Part shown: positions 53,347 through 61,320 of the stretch, piece after piece
How the letters are laid out: every line of letters begins with the position of its first letter
Position numbering within the stretch: position 1 is the stretch's first letter
From: Pusillimonas minor
Lineage (GTDB): Bacteria > Pseudomonadota > Gammaproteobacteria > Burkholderiales > Burkholderiaceae_B
Direction: 5' to 3'
NCBI RefSeq assembly: GCF_014237865.1
Contig: NZ_JACJUU010000003.1
Span: forward strand, 248,001 to 312,000
DNA length: 64,000 bases
Notes under the pieces: model-generated
The model's database searches: none
Told to the model about the DNA's origin: nothing
The model's input: only the letters and a program-made list of their open reading frames with translations
Program-made: the position numbers and the translations under genes

Positions 53347-54320
53347 ACACCGCCCTGACATGCGTGGCGCCTGCAGCCACAAAACCGTATAGCAGCCGTC
53401 TGGCCAAACTGGGGCCTGTGCTGGCTGTGTGTGCCGCACTGGCCGCCTGCGCCCCGTTGCAAAAGCCGGCCGAGGTCGCCAATCAGGCGCAATTGACGCC
53501 GGCGACGCCATCGACGCACGACCTGCTCAAGCTGCCGCCGCCCAAAGGCAAAATCGTGGTCGCTGTGTACGGCTTTCGCGACCAGACCGGTCAGTACAAG
53601 CCGGCGCCCGACAGTTCGTTTTCAACCTCGGTCACACAAGGCGCCGCGTCGATGCTGATCAAAGCTCTGAAAGATTCGGGCTGGTTTACGCCGGTTGAAC
53701 GCGAAAGCCTGCAAGAGCTGCTGACCGAACGCCGTATTGTGCGGGCGCTGGACGGCTCGCAAGACAAGAACACACCGCAAATCTATATTCCGCCGCTGGT
53801 GCCGGCATCCATCCTGATCGATGGCGGGATCATTTCTTACGAAAGCAATGTCCGGACGGGCGGCCTCGGGGCGCGCTTCCTGGGGGTTGGCGCTTCGACC
53901 CTGTACCGCGTCGACCAGGTCACCATCGGTCTGCGCAGTGTCGACATCCGTACCGGGCAAATTCTGCAAACGGTATCCACGACCAAAACCATTTTCTCGT
54001 ACGAAATCAGGCCCAGTGTCTTCAAGTTTGTGAACTTCAAAGACCTGCTTGAAATTGAAGGCGGGATCACGCGTAACGAACCTGCCCAGCTGGCCGTGAA
54101 AGAAGCCATAGAGGCGGCAGTGATTTACCTCACGGTTCGGGGGCTGAAAGACGGTCAGTGGGCGCTGCGCAATGAGGCCGACTGGAACCAACCGGTTATT
54201 CAGAGCTACATGCAGGAAGAAACCAATTATGCAGCTGTGGCGGCCGACATGGGCCCGGGGGGCGTCGGCATGGGCGCTGACGCCGGCACGATCGTAGACA
54301 CCGATACGCCTAGCCCGTAG
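53343..54320 (+). CDS. csgG: CsgG, curli secretion channel lipoprotein
   Basis: A 325-aa outer-membrane lipoprotein: lipobox VLAVCAALAACAPLQ, then KIVVAVYGFRDQTGQYKP, SMLIKALKDSGWFTPVERES, and the transmembrane-hairpin region including SILIDGGIISYESN. A nonamer of this protein exports curlin. It starts by ATGA overlap with csgF. A Gly/Ala/Asp-rich C-terminal tail (GPGGVGMGADAG) extends past the usual end. Confidence 0.95.
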   Translation: MNTALTCVAPAATKPYSSRLAKLGPVLAVCAALAACAPLQKPAEVANQAQLTPATPSTHDLLKLPPPKGKIVVAVYGFRDQTGQYKPAPDSSFSTSVTQGAASMLIKALKDSGWFTPVERESLQELLTERRIVRALDGSQDKNTPQIYIPPLVPASILIDGGIISYESNVRTGGLGARFLGVGASTLYRVDQVTIGLRSVDIRTGQILQTVSTTKTIFSYEIRPSVFKFVNFKDLLEIEGGITRNEPAQLAVKEAIEAAVIYLTVRGLKDGQWALRNEADWNQPVIQSYMQEETNYAAVAADMGPGGVGMGADAGTIVDTDTPSP

Positions 54321-54436
54321 CGCGCACTAACTACTTATTTCGATACGAATAAACAGAAGGGACGGGTACCGGGTTTTGAAGGCCGCCTGGTGCACGAGAG
54401 AAGCAGTGTTGGCCTTCATCAACGAGGAGAAGCAAA

Positions 54437-55195
54437 ATGAGTATCAAACTTACTGCAGTCGCATTGGGCGTCACACTGGCTTTCGGCGCCGCATCTGGCG
54501 CTTTGGCCGCAAACAACGCCACCATTTACCAGAACGGCTGGGGCAACGATTCGTCGATTGAGCAATACGACAACACCAATGCCAACGCCACGGTGAACAC
54601 CTACGGCAACATGAACGACAACGTCGTGGTGCAGCAGGATACGACGGCCGCAACTGCGACCATCAACACCAACTGGGGCAACAACAATGACAACTACATC
54701 AGCCAACGTGACGTCACCGGCTCGAGTGCCAGCATTTATCAGGCTGCCAGCTTCAGCGATGTCGTCATTGAACAAGGTGGCACCACGTCGACAGTTGGCG
54801 GCGGATGCAACTGGTTCGGCTGCTGGCCCGGTTATCCGGTTACGGTGGATGGCAGCAACCAGGTGGCTGCGGTCAACCAGTTAAGCGGTTGGGGGCATGA
54901 CGCCTACATTGGCCAAACCGGCCATAACGTAACAGGCACCATTAACCAAAGCGGCCACAAAAATGAAGCTGTCATCCTTCAGCGCGGCACAGGCGGCGAC
55001 CCCGACAGTGCCATCATTACGCAATCCGGCAGCCACAACAAGGCCTCCGTTGACCAGTACGGGAAAGGCCTGAACGCCACCGTACTGCAGCAAGGCAGCT
55101 ACAACGTGGCTACAGTCACTCAGCGTAATTCCGGCCAAAACGCTTCTGTGACACAAGTAGGCAACTTCAACAAAGCCAACGTCGTACAACACTAA
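54437..55195 (+). CDS. Curlin-repeat amyloid subunit (CsgA/CsgB-like)
   Basis: A 252-aa secreted amyloid protein with signal peptide GVTLAFGAASGALA and about nine imperfect repeats of about 22 residues. C-terminal examples are GTINQSGHKNEAVILQ, SAIITQSGSHNKASVDQ, ATVLQQGSYNVATVTQ and ASVTQVGNFNKANVVQ. The N-terminal repeats are looser. Between residues about 118 and 128 lies a non-repeat insert, CNWFGCWPGYP, with two Cys. Only one curlin gene is in the operon, so it may serve as both nucleator and fibre subunit. GAGGAG precedes the ATG. Confidence 0.92.
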   Translation: MSIKLTAVALGVTLAFGAASGALAANNATIYQNGWGNDSSIEQYDNTNANATVNTYGNMNDNVVVQQDTTAATATINTNWGNNNDNYISQRDVTGSSASIYQAASFSDVVIEQGGTTSTVGGGCNWFGCWPGYPVTVDGSNQVAAVNQLSGWGHDAYIGQTGHNVTGTINQSGHKNEAVILQRGTGGDPDSAIITQSGSHNKASVDQYGKGLNATVLQQGSYNVATVTQRNSGQNASVTQVGNFNKANVVQH

Positions 55196-55206
55196 ACGAC
55201 GGTTAC

Positions 55207-55235
55207 GCGGCAGGCACGCCCGGCTTGCCTGCCGC
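55207..55235 (+). terminator. Hairpin between curlin and csgH genes
   Basis: GCGGCAGGCA / TGCCTGCCGC, a 10-bp stem with a 9-base loop, 11 bp after the curlin stop and without a T-run. It may stabilise or attenuate the transcript so that the fibre subunit is made in excess. Confidence 0.55.
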
Positions 55236-55303
55236 AAACCGGCCATAAACAACCCAAAAGGCATTGCCGATGCGTTCTGGCATGACAGGGTGAGGAGACA
55301 ACT

Positions 55304-55627
55304 GTGAACATGGACGCCGACATTCAAGTATGGCTGGAAGCAGCGCAACGCACGCAGCCCCAAATTATCGTGCCGTATATCAAGAGCCCGGTGGAAACGA
55401 CACTGAAATATGTTGTCGAAGCCCGCCGTAGCGCTGCGCAAGGTAGCAGCCGGCTGCGTCAGGGCGGGACCATTCACCTGACGGCAGATCAGGCCACCGC
55501 CCTGGGCACCCTGGCACTGACACGCAGCGCCCAAGATACTTGCGAGGTCACCATGACGTTGCGCACTGCCGACAACACCGAACGAAAATTTCAGCTGCCC
55601 TGCCCTGGCTTTGTACCAGAAACATGA
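55304..55627 (+). CDS. CsgH/CsgC-like curli chaperone
   Basis: A 107-aa protein starting at GTG 55304 behind a GAGGAG site. The central block ARRSAAQGSSRLRQGGTIHL and the GTLALTRSAQDTCEVTMTLR strand pattern resemble CsgH, the amyloid inhibitor that replaces CsgC in many bacteria. No signal peptide can be seen, and a stop 21 bp upstream rules out an extension, although the family is periplasmic. Its location just after the curlin gene supports the assignment. Confidence 0.7.
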   Translation: MNMDADIQVWLEAAQRTQPQIIVPYIKSPVETTLKYVVEARRSAAQGSSRLRQGGTIHLTADQATALGTLALTRSAQDTCEVTMTLRTADNTERKFQLPCPGFVPET

Positions 55628-55772
55628 AAAAAACTATTTAAATCAGAAAATTGAAAGAAATATTTAAACTGAATTTTAATTGACCCTGTCGGCAACCGTT
55701 ATTACTATTGCAACACGTTGCATACCCTGGGTGTCATAGACAAGCTGCCGACGTCATTCGAAGGATGTAAAA

Positions 55773-56138
55773 ATGGCAAACATCATGATCATCGAGCCCC
55801 ATGCGCTTCTGCGACTTGGCCTGGTACAACTTTTGGCCGATCTGGGCCCCGACGTTACCCTGCAAAGCCAAGACTACCCGGTTATTTCGGCACCGCCGCA
55901 AACCCAGTGGGCCACCGATCTGGTCTTGCTGGCCCGCGGCTACCCCATGAAAACCGTTGGGCGCTGTCTGAATATTTCGGTGGCCACGGCCAAAGCACAC
56001 ACCGAAACGCTGTACCAGCGGCTGGATGTACACAACCGCAATGCGGCGGTGTATGCCGCAGTGTCGCGCGGCGCAAAACTGGGCTGGGCCTGCATGGGCG
56101 GCGATGCCGACCCTGGCGCAGCCAACTGCAACCGCTGA
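55773..56138 (+). CDS. Short LuxR/response-regulator-type transcription factor
   Basis: A 121-aa protein with a C-terminal LuxR helix-turn-helix (KTVGRCLNISVATAKAHTET, YQRLDVHNRNAAVYAA) and a very short N-terminal part starting NIMIIEPHALLRLGLVQLL that looks like the first strand and helix of a receiver domain. The receiver core with the phospho-acceptor Asp and Lys is missing. It sits at the end of the curli operon and may play the role of CsgD. Whether it is a truncated regulator or a naturally short one is unclear. Confidence 0.75.
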   Translation: MANIMIIEPHALLRLGLVQLLADLGPDVTLQSQDYPVISAPPQTQWATDLVLLARGYPMKTVGRCLNISVATAKAHTETLYQRLDVHNRNAAVYAAVSRGAKLGWACMGGDADPGAANCNR

Positions 56139-56174
56139 ATCCGGGCGGGGTCAGCCACCCGACCCCAACCTGTA

Positions 56175-57956
56175 CTACCCGGGGCTTTCAGCTTGCTGCA
56201 GTGCCCACATTTGCGCATAACGCCCATTTTGGGCCAGCAACTGCCGGTGTGTCCCCTGCTCAATAACCTGGCCGTGGTCCATGACCAATATTTCGTCGGC
56301 ATCGGCAACAGTCGACAGCCGATGGGCAATAATCAGCGTCGTGCGATCACGCGAAATCTCGCGCAGTTCATCCTGGATGGCCTTTTCGGTATGCGTATCC
56401 AACGCACTGGTGGCTTCATCCAGAATAAGAATGGGCGGATTCTTCAATAACGTGCGAGCAATAGCCACCCGCTGCTTTTCACCGCCCGACAATTTCAGAC
56501 CGCGCTCCCCTACCTGGGTGTCGTAGCCGTCGGGCAAGCGCGAAACAAAATCGTGTATGCGTGCTGCCTTGGCCGCCTGAACAATTTGCTCCTGGGTAGC
56601 GTTGGGGTTGCCGTAGGCAATGTTGTAGCCAATGCTGTCATTGAAAAGCACAGTGTCTTGCGGCACGATACCAATATGCTGGCGCAGGCTGTCTTGGGTT
56701 AGCTGGCGGATATCGGTGCCATTGACCTTAATAGCGCCGCCGGTCACGTCGTAAAACCTGAACAGCAATCGCGACAGCGTTGACTTGCCCGCGCCCGAGG
56801 CCCCCACAACGGCCAGAGTTTTGCCGGCCGGGATCGTGAACGACACCCCAAACAAAATTTGCCGGTTGGGCTCGTACGAAAAATCCACGCTCTCGAAACG
56901 GATTTCGGCCTGGCGCGTATTCAAGGGTATCGCATCAGGCGCATCGGCCACTTCGCGGTCTTTTGCCATCAGGCCAAACATGCGCTCCATGTCGGCCAGG
57001 GCATGTTTGATTTCACGGTAGACAAACCCCAGAAAGTTAAGCGGCGCATAAAGCTGCGTTAGGTAGGCCGACACCAGAACCACGTCGCCTACGGTCATGG
57101 TTTGTGCCACCACGCCCTTGGCCGACAACCACAGTAACAAGGTAATGCCCACCGTGATAATGACGCCCTGCCCCATGTTCAGGAAATTGAGCGACACCTG
57201 ATTTTTTACGGCCGAATCAACCCACTTGCCCAGATTGCTGTCGTAGCGATTAAGCTCGTAGCGCTCGTTGCCAAAGTACTTAACAGTTTCATAGTTGATG
57301 AGCGCATCGATAGCCTTACTGTTGGCCTTGCTGTCCAGATCGTTCATGCTGCGCCGATACACCATACGCTTCTCGGTGACCACCAGCGTAAAGATGATGT
57401 AGGCTGCGATGGTGCCCAGGGTAATGACGGCAAACCAGAAGTCATAACGCCAGAACAAAATGATCGCCACCATGCCGATCTCAAGCAAGGTCGGCAAAAT
57501 ATTGAAGACCGTGAAATTGAGTAAGAAACCAATGCCTTTGGTGCCACGCTCGATATCTCGACTCAGCCCGCCTGTTTGGCGCTGCAAATGAAACCGCATC
57601 GACAAGGTAAACAGATGCTGATAAAGCCGGGTCGCAATGGTGCGGATCGAGCCTTGGGTCACCCGCGCAAACAGTGCATCGCGCAATTCGCCAAACACGC
57701 TGGTGGCCAACCGGGCAAACCCATATCCCAGCAATGCCGCCACCGGCAGCACCATAAGCGTTTGCGGCACGCTGAGCTGATCAACCAGATCTTTCAGGTA
57801 GAGCGGCAACGTGACGCTGGCCACCTTGGCCGCCACCAGGCAACCCATGGCCAGCAACACCCGCCATTTAAACTGCCATACATAGGGCAGCAGCGACTTG
57901 AGGGTCTGGATGTCGTTACGGTCGGCAGGCGCCGGGCCTCGGGCAGAAAATCTCAT
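56175..57956 (-). CDS. ABC exporter, Atm1/HMT1-like (ATPase plus permease)
   Basis: A 593-aa half-transporter. Six membrane helices (starting SLLPYVWQFKWRVLLAMG; containing RFHLQRQTGGLSRDIERGTK, the Atm1-type glutathione-region motif) precede an ATPase with Walker A VVGASGAGKST near 385, signature LSGGEKQRVAIART near 490 and LILDEATSALDTH. Atm1-type proteins export glutathione-bound metals or persulfide compounds. It probably works as a homodimer in the inner membrane. It is convergent with the short LuxR gene. Confidence 0.92.
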   Translation of the reverse strand: MRFSARGPAPADRNDIQTLKSLLPYVWQFKWRVLLAMGCLVAAKVASVTLPLYLKDLVDQLSVPQTLMVLPVAALLGYGFARLATSVFGELRDALFARVTQGSIRTIATRLYQHLFTLSMRFHLQRQTGGLSRDIERGTKGIGFLLNFTVFNILPTLLEIGMVAIILFWRYDFWFAVITLGTIAAYIIFTLVVTEKRMVYRRSMNDLDSKANSKAIDALINYETVKYFGNERYELNRYDSNLGKWVDSAVKNQVSLNFLNMGQGVIITVGITLLLWLSAKGVVAQTMTVGDVVLVSAYLTQLYAPLNFLGFVYREIKHALADMERMFGLMAKDREVADAPDAIPLNTRQAEIRFESVDFSYEPNRQILFGVSFTIPAGKTLAVVGASGAGKSTLSRLLFRFYDVTGGAIKVNGTDIRQLTQDSLRQHIGIVPQDTVLFNDSIGYNIAYGNPNATQEQIVQAAKAARIHDFVSRLPDGYDTQVGERGLKLSGGEKQRVAIARTLLKNPPILILDEATSALDTHTEKAIQDELREISRDRTTLIIAHRLSTVADADEILVMDHGQVIEQGTHRQLLAQNGRYAQMWALQQAESPG

Positions 57957-58125
57957 GGCAGGGGATACGGCGTATAAAAACGCCTGATAGACGGGGCCCC
58001 ATTTTACGCCGGGGCGAAAGTCCTTGCCTGTTTGTGCAGAACACGCACGGCAGCGCCGTTTTTAGGCCAAGCGCGCATACAATTATCAACTGCACATTCT
58101 TGAACCCGAAACAGGCAGAGGTCTC

Positions 58126-59763
58126 ATGGCGGTCAGCCACTTCAATTACAACCACACGCTGATACAGTGCGGGCAAGGTAATGCCCAGGCTCTGGCTTCG
58201 TTGTACCAGCACGAAGCCGCCGTCATGCTGGCGCTTGCCGAACAGGTGCTTGAAGATCACGGCAAAGCACAACAAGCCCTTCACGATGTTTGCGTCATGG
58301 TCTGGAAACATGCCGACCAGTTCGACGCGTCGGCAGGCAGCGCGCGTGCCTGGATATACAGCATCTTGCGTTACCGCCTGATGCGTGAGCTAAGGCACAA
58401 CCCAGTACCGCTCAACACGGCACGCATCAATCAGTTGCATACCTGGCTCGACGACAATACCCGACTGATGCACGAAGACTTGCACGACGGGCTTGAACGC
58501 GTCGAACCCCTGGCCGCAGATGCCTTGGGCCTGGCCTACTACAAGGGGCTGCACACAGCCCAAATCACACGCGTGCTCGAGCAGCCCGAGCACGACATAA
58601 GACAGCTCCTGAACCAGGCCTTGCAGCATCTGGACAAAAAGGCAGCCGACAACAGCCCCCTGCCCCAGGCCCAGCGCCTTGCCATTGCCCAATACACTTT
58701 GGGTACCTTGCAAGACCACGAAGAGCAAAGCACCCGCGAACTGATCAGTAAAAACGACGACGCCGTGCACCAGGCCTTGCATTGGGAAACTGTCATGCTG
58801 GCGCTGGCCGATCGGCTCACGCCGGTCGTGCCCGACCCCGTCATTTATGGGCGTGTTCAAAAAACGCTTGGCCTGCCCCGTATCGACCCCGACATACAAC
58901 CTTTGGCTCGCCCCGAAACACCGGCACCGGCAGCCTCCGCAGCCACTGCATCTGCCGCCAGTACACCAGGCGCATCGGCCGCTAAAACAGGCGCCTTTGC
59001 CACGACGGCCTCGCCCAAAGGCACAAGCCACACCATCACGTCAGCAAACACAGCGCCCGCGTCCAGCCGGGGCAATGCCCCAGCGCAAACACCAAACTTG
59101 TCTTCTGACGCCAATACCTTGGATGCGCCGGCAAATGCTTCGGCAGCGTCATCTGCCGCAGCGTCTAACGCGGTAGCCGGTACGCTTAAAACGACCGGAC
59201 CAGGTGCAGGCATTCAGCGAAGCGCACGCAATAAGCCTCGTAGCAAACCCGCTATTTTGCTTGCAACCTTACTGATTGGCGCGGCGCTGGGTTACGTTTC
59301 GGCCAGCACCGGCATCTTCATGACGGCATCCACACCCGAACCCACTGTACCTGCTGCCCCACCCCAACCCGAAACGCTGTTCATCGCCATACTCCAACCC
59401 CCCGGCAGCACCTCGACCCCTGGCTGGGTGGTCACCCGCCAGCCCGGCAATACCCTGCAGCTCGAATCCCTTATCAATAGCGACACTGAAACAGGTAAAG
59501 GCCTGGCGCTCTGGACACGCAACCCGACGCAAGCCGAAGCGACGTTTTTAGGATGGTTGAATGACGGCGCCAAAAATAACGTTACCCTGCCGGCAAACAC
59601 AATGCTGACCAACAATCAATTGTTTGAAATTACGCTGGAAGACACCAGCCGAAGCAGCAACGCCCAGCCCGACGGTACCGTTTTGTTTATTGGTCAGGCG
59701 GTTATTACGACGTTGCCGGGGCCTGATCTTGCGCCTGAAGCGCCTCAAGCTCAGCCTGGGTGA
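58126..59763 (+). CDS. ECF sigma factor fused to an RskA-like anti-sigma factor
   Basis: A single 545-aa frame. Residues 11-92 resemble sigma region 2 (NAQALASLYQHEAAVMLALA; GSARAWIYSILRYRLMRELR), 122-172 a divergent sigma region 4 (LAADALGLAYYKGLHTAQIT; QLLNQALQHLDK). Residues about 185-250 are the anti-sigma cytoplasmic domain (AIAQYTLGTLQDHEEQ; PVIYGRVQKTLGL). A long Ala/Thr/Pro linker (255-372), one membrane helix (374-396, AILLATLLIGAALGYVSAS) and a periplasmic RskA-type domain (415-530) follow. These parts are usually two genes. The fusion would tether the sigma factor to the membrane until cleavage. Downstream it overlaps the convergent DUF455 gene by 59 bp. Confidence 0.8.
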   Translation: MAVSHFNYNHTLIQCGQGNAQALASLYQHEAAVMLALAEQVLEDHGKAQQALHDVCVMVWKHADQFDASAGSARAWIYSILRYRLMRELRHNPVPLNTARINQLHTWLDDNTRLMHEDLHDGLERVEPLAADALGLAYYKGLHTAQITRVLEQPEHDIRQLLNQALQHLDKKAADNSPLPQAQRLAIAQYTLGTLQDHEEQSTRELISKNDDAVHQALHWETVMLALADRLTPVVPDPVIYGRVQKTLGLPRIDPDIQPLARPETPAPAASAATASAASTPGASAAKTGAFATTASPKGTSHTITSANTAPASSRGNAPAQTPNLSSDANTLDAPANASAASSAAASNAVAGTLKTTGPGAGIQRSARNKPRSKPAILLATLLIGAALGYVSASTGIFMTASTPEPTVPAAPPQPETLFIAILQPPGSTSTPGWVVTRQPGNTLQLESLINSDTETGKGLALWTRNPTQAEATFLGWLNDGAKNNVTLPANTMLTNNQLFEITLEDTSRSSNAQPDGTVLFIGQAVITTLPGPDLAPEAPQAQPG

Positions 59764-60505
59764 ACCCGGCAGCGCGACGTGCGTCCAGATTAAATGGCCC
59801 TTTAAGCCGGGGCGCACGGTACTGTTTAGCCAAAACAGCGTAGTGCGCCACCGGGTCTAACCCGCGCTGCTCGCACAAATAGCGGTACCACTGGTTGCCA
59901 ATGGCCACGTGGGTAATTTCGTCGCGCAAAATAATGTCGATTATGCCGGCCCCGGTAGCGTCACCGGCGGCCTGCAATTTGGCGCGTACGGGCGGCGACG
60001 CGTCCAGCCCTCGCGCCTCTAAGGTGCGAGGCACCAGAGCCAGACGCCCAAGCACATCGGCCGACGTTCGTTCGGCCATATCCCACAACCCGTCATGGGC
60101 CGGAAAGTCGCCATAGGCGTACCCCTTCGACTGCAAGTGGGCACTCAACAACCCAAAGTGGTAGGCCTCTTCGCGCGCGACCCTTAGCCAATCTACATAG
60201 AAGGCAACCGGCATCCCGGCAAATCGCCAGATGATATCTAGCGCCAGATTGATAGCGTTGAATTCGATATGGGCCAGGGCATGAATAAGCGCTGCCAAGC
60301 CTTGCGGGCTGTGCGGTGAACGCTGTTTAACCTTGAATGGCCCAACCAGCTCGGGCTTGGCCGGCCGCCCGGGAATAGCAGCCGTTGCCGCTAGTTGAGC
60401 CTGGGTATCGATACCCTGGGCAAGCGCCGCCTGAAGGGTTTGTACTGCAGCAACTTTTTGCGTTGGGTCTTCTAGACAAAGTGCGTGCAGCGCCTGCAAA
60501 CGCAT
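59705..60505 (-). CDS. DUF455 ferritin-like protein
   Basis: A 266-aa all-helical protein with ferritin-like carboxylate/His pairs: ALAHIEFNAINLALDI, REEAYHFGLLSAHLQ and RDEITHVAIGNQWYR. It probably binds two metal ions; the reaction is not established. Its ATG overlaps the merR stop by one base (TAATG), and its end overlaps the sigma/anti-sigma gene on the opposite strand. Confidence 0.9.
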   Translation of the reverse strand: MRLQALHALCLEDPTQKVAAVQTLQAALAQGIDTQAQLAATAAIPGRPAKPELVGPFKVKQRSPHSPQGLAALIHALAHIEFNAINLALDIIWRFAGMPVAFYVDWLRVAREEAYHFGLLSAHLQSKGYAYGDFPAHDGLWDMAERTSADVLGRLALVPRTLEARGLDASPPVRAKLQAAGDATGAGIIDIILRDEITHVAIGNQWYRYLCEQRGLDPVAHYAVLAKQYRAPRLKGPFNLDARRAAGFTQAELEALQAQDQAPATS

Positions 60506-60897
60506 TACAGGCGGTTGCCGTCGAGCGCCTCGGCAAGGGCGTCGCGGATATCGGAAAGCTCGGAACGCAGCGCCTGAAACTCGGCGCCCGTCAGCCGGAC
60601 GGCCGCATCTTGGTCGTGAGGTACGTCGCGGGCGTCACCCAAACGATTGCGCGCACCGCTAATGGTGAAACCCTGCTCGTAGAGCAAATCGCGAATGCGA
60701 CGAATGAGCAAAACTTCGTGGTGCTGGTAATAGCGACGGTTACCGCGTCGCTTGACCGGCTTGAGCTGTGTGAACTCTTGCTCCCAGTAACGCAAAACAT
60801 GGGGTTTGACGCAACACAGGTCGCTGACCTCACCAATGGTGAAGTAACGCTTGGCGGGGATCGGCGGCAAAATGACGGACGGTTCGTTCGTAGTCAT
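60505..60897 (-). CDS. MerR-family regulator (ihfA-linked type)
   Basis: A 130-aa protein with a single MerR helix-turn-helix (RYFTIGEVSDLCCVKPHVLR, then YWEQEFTQLKP with RRGNRRYYQHHEV). It lacks a metal-binding tail. A short MerR gene right behind ihfA is a conserved arrangement in many beta- and gammaproteobacteria; the target is unknown. It is co-oriented with ihfA, 79 bp downstream. Confidence 0.9.
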   Translation of the reverse strand: MTTNEPSVILPPIPAKRYFTIGEVSDLCCVKPHVLRYWEQEFTQLKPVKRRGNRRYYQHHEVLLIRRIRDLLYEQGFTISGARNRLGDARDVPHDQDAAVRLTGAEFQALRSELSDIRDALAEALDGNRL

Positions 60898-60976
60898 GGG
60901 CGAGGGTCTGACCTATTGGGAAAGGTAAACTCAATTCAGGCGTTCGATAATAACAAACGCAGGACAGAACTCAAAT

Positions 60977-61306
60977 TCAATTGGACGAGACGTCGGCCGG
61001 CACCGGTACGGCCTGCTCGACGGCGCTTTTAAGCTTCTGGCTGGCGTGAAACGTCACCACGCGCCGGGCCTCGATGGGAATAACCTCGCCGGTTTTCGGG
61101 TTGCGCCCCGGGCGCGGCGGCTTGTCGCGCACCTGGAAATTACCAAAGCCCGACAATTTGACCTCGACGCCGCGCGCCAGCGCATCGCGGATTTCCTCAA
61201 AAAAAGTATCGACTAGATCTTTGGCTTCGCGCTTGTTCAACCCTACGCGGTCGAACAGAAGTTCGGCAAGTTCTGCTTTGGTCAGCGTACGTGTTTCCTG
61301 GACCAT
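60977..61306 (-). CDS. ihfA: Integration host factor subunit alpha
   Basis: A 109-aa DNA-bending protein from the ATG at 61306. It shows [40 protein letters not shown] and the DNA-intercalating arm [20 protein letters not shown]. It forms a heterodimer with IhfB. The gene starts 14 bp after the pheT stop, the common pheST-ihfA order. Confidence 0.96.
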   Translation of the reverse strand: MVQETRTLTKAELAELLFDRVGLNKREAKDLVDTFFEEIRDALARGVEVKLSGFGNFQVRDKPPRPGRNPKTGEVIPIEARRVVTFHASQKLKSAVEQAVPVPADVSSN

Positions 61307-61320
61307 ATGGGTACCCCTAA

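Noticed and set aside
54437-55195. Curlin repeats as a possible CRISPR-like array
   Set aside because: The repetition is at protein level with imperfect DNA identity and the frame is continuous with a signal peptide.
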